Assembly (NCBI GenBank): GCA_022818135.1
Contig: JAFMSR010000012.1
Location: forward strand, 26,170,428-26,234,427
DNA: 64,000 nt
Reading direction: 5' to 3'
Source: Saxidomus purpurata
Taxonomy: Eukaryota > Mollusca > Bivalvia > Venerida > Veneridae
Positions 59,742 through 64,000 of the stretch are shown here, piece after piece; position 1 is the stretch's first letter; each line of letters starts with the position of its first letter. The notes beneath the pieces are model-generated. The model was given only the letters and a program-made list of their open reading frames with translations. It made no database searches and was not told where the DNA came from. The position numbers and the translations under genes were made by a program.

Positions 59742-60495
59742 ATTGATAATGCCCGTGACGTCAAAACTGAGGAGACTATTGAAGACAATGCCAGTAGTGA
59801 TGATTATGATGGCACGCCGCCCGTACACTGGTCAGATAATGACCCAACGTCACCGTGCTGCCAGGCTGTTATGGGCGCGACGTCATCTGAACTGGAGAAG
59901 GGCTGACTGGAACCGAGTTTTGTTCACCGATATATCTCGGTTCACAGTTAGTCATGATGACGGAAGATTACGGGTATACAGGCGTAAAAATGAAAGATTC
60001 GCCGATTGTTGGATTGTTGAGAAGAACAGGTTTGGGGGAGGGAGCGTAATGGTCTGGGGTGGGATCATGGGAAACCGGAAGACAGATTTGGTTGTTGTAC
60101 AGGGCAACATTAATGCACAGCGTTATGTTGCAGACGTGCTAAATGCATATGCCTTACCATTTATTCGTCAGCATGGTCCTGGTGTAACATTGATGCAGGA
60201 CAATGCCCGCCCTCATGTAGCCAGGGTCACCACTCAATTCTTGCAGCAAAACAATGTCAACGTCATGCCATGGCCCGCGGTTTCCCCGGATCTCAACCAC
60301 ATTGAGCACATATGGGATCAACTGGGCCGCAAAGCACGAGCTAACCATCAGATTGACAATGTTCGCGATCTTACACGGGCGTTACAACTGGAATGGAGGA
60401 ATTTGCCCAACGCACTGATATTGCGTTACGTTACGTCGATGCGGCATAGGATCATTGCATGCATTCATGCAAATGGTGGCCACACTCGGTACTAA
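59742..60495 (+). CDS. Tc1 transposase catalytic domain (DD34E), N-terminus replaced
   Basis: From a local ATG at 59722 the frame has 257 residues. Residues 31-257 match a Tc1 transposase from ARRPYTGQIM to the usual end NGGHTRY. The catalytic acids are D70 (FTDISRF, where family members usually have FTDESRF), D160 (MQDNARPH) and E195 (NHIEHIWD), with 34 residues between the last two. The whole N-terminal paired-like DNA-binding part of a normal 340-residue Tc1 transposase is missing; in its place are about 30 residues encoded by non-Tc1 sequence starting at a good acceptor. Without DNA binding it is unlikely to transpose. It may be a decayed insertion or a host-transposase fusion. No inverted repeat end was found downstream. 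Confidence 0.75.
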
Positions 60496-60973
60496 CGAGA
60501 TTTACTGGATGTGCCACATTTCTTATTGAAATTCCATCTCTAAACATTCAATAACACCTTTCTGAGTTTTTGTGATTTTTGATTTTGACCCCTACCTCGC
60601 TTGACCGGTTATCTCTCGATAGCCAGATGCAATTAATTGGTGTTGGTACAGAAATGAATGAACTTGTTTTTTTATTTTGATTCATAAAAGTTACCCTTTT
60701 GGTTTTCGATAAATCTTTCCTGAAATATGGAGGGACGTTTCTATTTTTGTTGAGTATATATATTGGGAAATACAGTTTGCCTCTATTGTATTTTACTATC
60801 AACTATTTTTAAAAGTGCATGGGTACGATCCACGCTGCACACTGTTTTACGAATTTAGTACTGGTCCTTCCTCGGAACGATTCTGAGGTATAGTTGTGGT
60901 ATTTATTAATAGAAAAAATGTTTGTAACAGTGAACATGGATAGAATATACAACTAGATGCCCACGTGCAACAT

Positions 60974-61509
60974 GTCGAGCCCGCCAGCTGTCAAAAGGAC
61001 TAACTCCTTACTAAGTAGAGATAGGTCAAAATACACCTAAATACTGGATGTAACACCACAGAAAAGTGGTCTCGATTTTACTCTACGGCAAGTAGTAAAA
61101 AAGTTACAATATAAGCTATTTATAGTAAAAACAAAGGGAAGTAATTCTAAAAACATCGGGTAGCCCATGGTGGTGAAGATTTGTACAAAGTAACATCAAA
61201 ATCCCTCCATGAATGAAGAAGAAATGCTCCAGACAAAGTCATTCTTGAATTTGACCTTTAACCTCCAAGTGTGACCTTGACCTTAGACCTAGGGACCTGG
61301 TTCTTGCGCATGACACTCCGTCTCATGATGGTGAACATTTGTGCCAAGTAACATCAAAATCACTCCATGCATGAAAAAGATATATGGTCCAGACAAAATC
61401 GGACGGACGGACGACCACACGCACGCACGACCGCACGCACGCACGCACGCATATACACCGAACCGCCAAAAGTGACAACTATGTCGAGCTCACCGCAAGC
61501 GGGCTCGAC
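60974..61509. repeat. element with inverted ends GTCGAGCCCGC and a GCAC microsatellite
   Basis: The end motif at 60974-60984 returns inverted at 61499-61509, preceded by a short hairpin (GTCGAGCTCACCGCAAGC). Inside are CATCAAAATC.CTCCATG units and a GACGGACGG/CGCACGCACG run at 61398-61452. No ORF beyond repeat-derived ones. Confidence 0.6.
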
Positions 61510-61553
61510 AAAAACGAAGTCAATGACAAACAAAGTATTTTGTTTTAACTTAC

Positions 61554-61653
61554 CAATTGTACACCCTCCTGTGTGGAAAGTACCACAGGACCCTGTTTCA
61601 GTTTTCTATGTTACGGAAAACTCAGTTCCTGTCATGAAAGACAGTTCTTGCAT
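61554..61653 (-). other. candidate minus-strand exon with in-frame stop
   Basis: ATTTATTTTTCAG before 61653 and ACAATTG|GTAAGT at 61554 are strong splice signals. Joined in phase 0 to the exon at 61856-62014, it adds MQELSFMTGTEFSVT and a stop at 61606-61608; all three frames contain stops, so it can only be terminal coding plus 3' UTR, or non-coding. Not recognised. Confidence 0.35.
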
Positions 61654-61855
61654 CTGAAAAATAAATATAACTACATAAGGTTGTACAATTGCCTTGGTTG
61701 TGTGAAATGATCAGTCTGTACAAGTATAAAAAAGGTTAACATATTCATAACATAACAAAAATCTACATTTCAAACCTACGTATGGTACATCTTTTTCCAT
61801 ATTTTGATATCATATCTAATTGACTGTTATAAAAAAAGAGTTAATACAATTTTAC

Positions 61856-62014
61856 CTTTTTTAGGATAGTGGGCTTGCGTTTATGTAATGTCTGTGACCG
61901 CCTTACAGGAACTTTGATATAGCCCACACGGACAGATCCACTGTGGTGCAACTTGGCCCTAGATGGTTGTCCCTTCACATTTTTGCCGGGGTTATTCTCT
62001 TTTGTAGGTTTATT
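61856..62014 (-). other. candidate coding exon of an unrecognised gene
   Basis: A 159-bp phase 0-0 stretch opens after CATTTGATTAG and ends at AAAAAG|GTAAAA. It encodes 53 residues, Lys/Arg/Asn-rich (NKPTKENNPGKNVKGQPSRA and later VGYIKVPVRRSQTLHKRK). The other two frames are closed. The composition suggests a disordered nucleic-acid-binding or cytoskeletal segment. Exons further upstream, beyond 62014, were not found within the window; the gene may extend past 64000. Confidence 0.4.
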
Positions 62015-62764
62015 CTAATCAAATGAAATCAAGTTTTATTTCATGTCCTACAATAAACATAAGCTATGCATAGCTATTGACCGACTCTAAAATACAATTA
62101 ATCGTTTCATAAAAGTTCACAAGTAATGCTATCTTACCTTATATTCAAAGAAAAATAACTACCGAGTGTTGAATACTTTCTGAAGAAATAATAAGAAAAC
62201 GTACATACTATATTGTAGCAAGTATGTTATTTCTTGTACTGTGCCGAAAAATCACGTGTTAAACTGACGTCACGTAGTATAGAAATGCTTTATTTTTCAT
62301 TTTTTATGAAAATTAGTAATTTTCTGTACTTAAATGTAAAAACCGTTTATATTTTATGAAAACACCCTATATGTAATCATAAAACAAAAGATTTCGTAAA
62401 AATTATGATTTGTTTAATAAAGGTCAGAGATCGTCAAAGCCGGAAATCAAATATCGAAACAAGTCATAAAATTTCAGTTTGATTGACAGCGTCTAAGTCG
62501 ATGAATACGGAATATATGTAGGTAATTCTCCAAATTCGGCATTTTTTACCCCAAACTGCGCATTTGTACGTAGGGTTGAATTTGCAAAGATGCTGCAAAA
62601 TCGTTAGATTGGGTGATGATGAAGTTATATACATTCGGACTTCATGCGCTATTTCGGATAAATATGTGATTATTAGGCAAAACCATCTTTCTATTATTTT
62701 TTTTTTAGCTCGTTGTAGCAATTTAGCTGCAAAGAGCTATTTTAGCTCCTTTTCAACTGAGACT

Positions 62765-62950
62765 GAGCCTGTAAAGCATTTAGCAAAAACTTGGCAAGAA
62801 GCATAGCGCATTTATCAAAATGCATTTCGTATTTTACAAAATGTTACTATAAATAGTACCGTGTGAAGCATTAAGCAAAAAGCATGCCGCAAAAAGCATG
62901 TCGCATTTCGCAAAAAGCATTACGCCTTTAGCAAAAAGCATTGCGCGCGG
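62765..62950. repeat. minisatellite around GCAAAAAGCAT
   Basis: GCATTTAGCAAAA, GCAAAAAGCATGCCG, GCAAAAAGCATTACG and similar 17-25 bp units repeat about eight times. Confidence 0.75.
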
Positions 62951-64000
62951 GCCTTGCATACTATACACCAAGTTTACACATGCAGGATTAATGGATCATG
63001 TAAATGATAAGAGACTGGAGGCCCATCCTGCGATTGCAGCATGAAGATATTTAAAAGAGGGTATATTTCATATCTTATATATCGTTTTCCTTTTCTCATT
63101 ACACTGTCCATTCTGCTTGATTATAATCGTTGCTTGTTTTCATAAATCATAAACAAAACAATGTATGGATACTTAACAGCAAAATACACGCAAGTTTGGA
63201 GTTCGCAGGCCCTATATTCAAAATAGGTATAAACACAAAACAAACCAGCTTACCATATACTGTTATGACATTCCATTAATCTTATACCAAAACAGCACAA
63301 ATGCTCAAATTTCATTATTGAAAAAAACCCCCACAAACTTATTACACTCGTCCATGTCCTGAACTGTTCCGAATTTTAAGTTTCAATTAATATAGTAAAT
63401 TACACTCTCCAGACATTAAATATCTTGTATGTGTGTGTATGTCCTCCTCTAGGGTTTTCCATTTCTACGCACCGACGTCCACGAATAAACCTCATTTCGA
63501 TACATTGCGCGTGCACGTTGGACATTTGACAGACTCATAGCTGCTAAATGAACACTTGTTTTTTATAATATGTATTCTGTCTTTTAAGTTTACGATATGA
63601 AATCATTACAAAAACTGGTTAAGTTGTGTTCAATTGTTACCCGATAAACCCGTGTGAGATATGCACGCGGATTCCGCCTTTTTCGCATTTTATTGATATT
63701 CTATCGAAAGGCACATAAACCGTGCAACAAATTACATGTACTATAGAATAACAAAGCTTCAACAGTTTTTTGGCAAAATGCAAATCTAAAAAGTATTTTT
63801 TTAAACTGCATATAAATTCACCGTCCTTTCCTCAAGAGAAAGTCCATGTGAAATAAAAGCCAATCACAGACTCAAAGATGCGACCTTATTGTTAATACTT
63901 AAAACTGCCCACAGCCTTAAACGGTATTGTATTTGTACATTGTATATGCACGGTGCACAGCAACTCATTACATATATTGTCAGCTGTATCAAGCTTTGAG
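62951..64000. other. no gene seen
   Basis: AT-rich with a TGTGTGTGTATGT run near 63430. No supported feature. Confidence 0.5.

Overview
The window looks like nuclear DNA of a mollusc, most likely a bivalve. It is AT-rich with very sparse coding sequence. It carries dispersed repeats I recognise from bivalve genomes: hairpin-headed TTTAGCTCACCT and CAAGAGCTGTCAG elements, and repeats rich in GGAAAACCAACAT. It also holds minisatellites, tRNA-derived SINE-like pieces, a LINE relic, Tc1 and foldback DNA transposons, and an exact 500-base N gap at 16010-16509. The organism call rests on remembered repeat families and gene style, not on a search.

Layout. (1) Positions 37-16009 form a block that recurs in the same order and orientation at 42497-59675. 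Each copy carries one class-A GPCR gene: intact at 3172-4206, frameshifted at 44674-45706. Each also carries a 30-bp minisatellite, a 63-bp satellite, a Tc1-like MITE and a candidate exon. The copies differ by clean insertions, so each serves as the empty site for the other: a nested LINE at 8386-12650, a 980-bp element at 51309-52288 and a 3.4-kb insert at 55757-59124. The first copy ends exactly at the N gap, so an uncollapsed second haplotype is as likely as a true segmental duplication. (2) 16510-28820 is gene-poor repeat desert. (3) 28827-37582 is a complete 8.76-kb element with 89-bp terminal inverted repeats starting AGTAGT and a 6-bp target duplication (GATAGT), the hallmarks of Polinton/Maverick elements. 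It carries no polymerase, integrase or capsid gene. Instead it has two long inverted arms, each with the same three ORFs (small zinc finger, basic protein, acidic zinc finger), facing a 2.6-kb spacer. (4) 38027-38908 is a single-exon tandem-CARD protein gene, probably an innate-immune or cell-death adaptor. (5) 39691-41090 is a cluster of very long hairpins sharing one apex motif. (6) 59742-60495 is a DD34E Tc1 transposase catalytic domain without its DNA-binding part, fused in frame to a spliceable upstream exon. (7) At 61.5-62.0 kb two minus-strand candidate exons of an unrecognised gene remain.

The genes do not form a pathway. The host-like genes (GPCR, CARD protein, minus-strand exons) sit as islands among mobile elements. 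The points most worth following are the palindromic Polinton-like element, the apex-conserved hairpin family, the transposase-exon fusion, and a 384-bp A/T-only stretch (13097-13480) that the second copy shows to be corrupted sequence and not real DNA.
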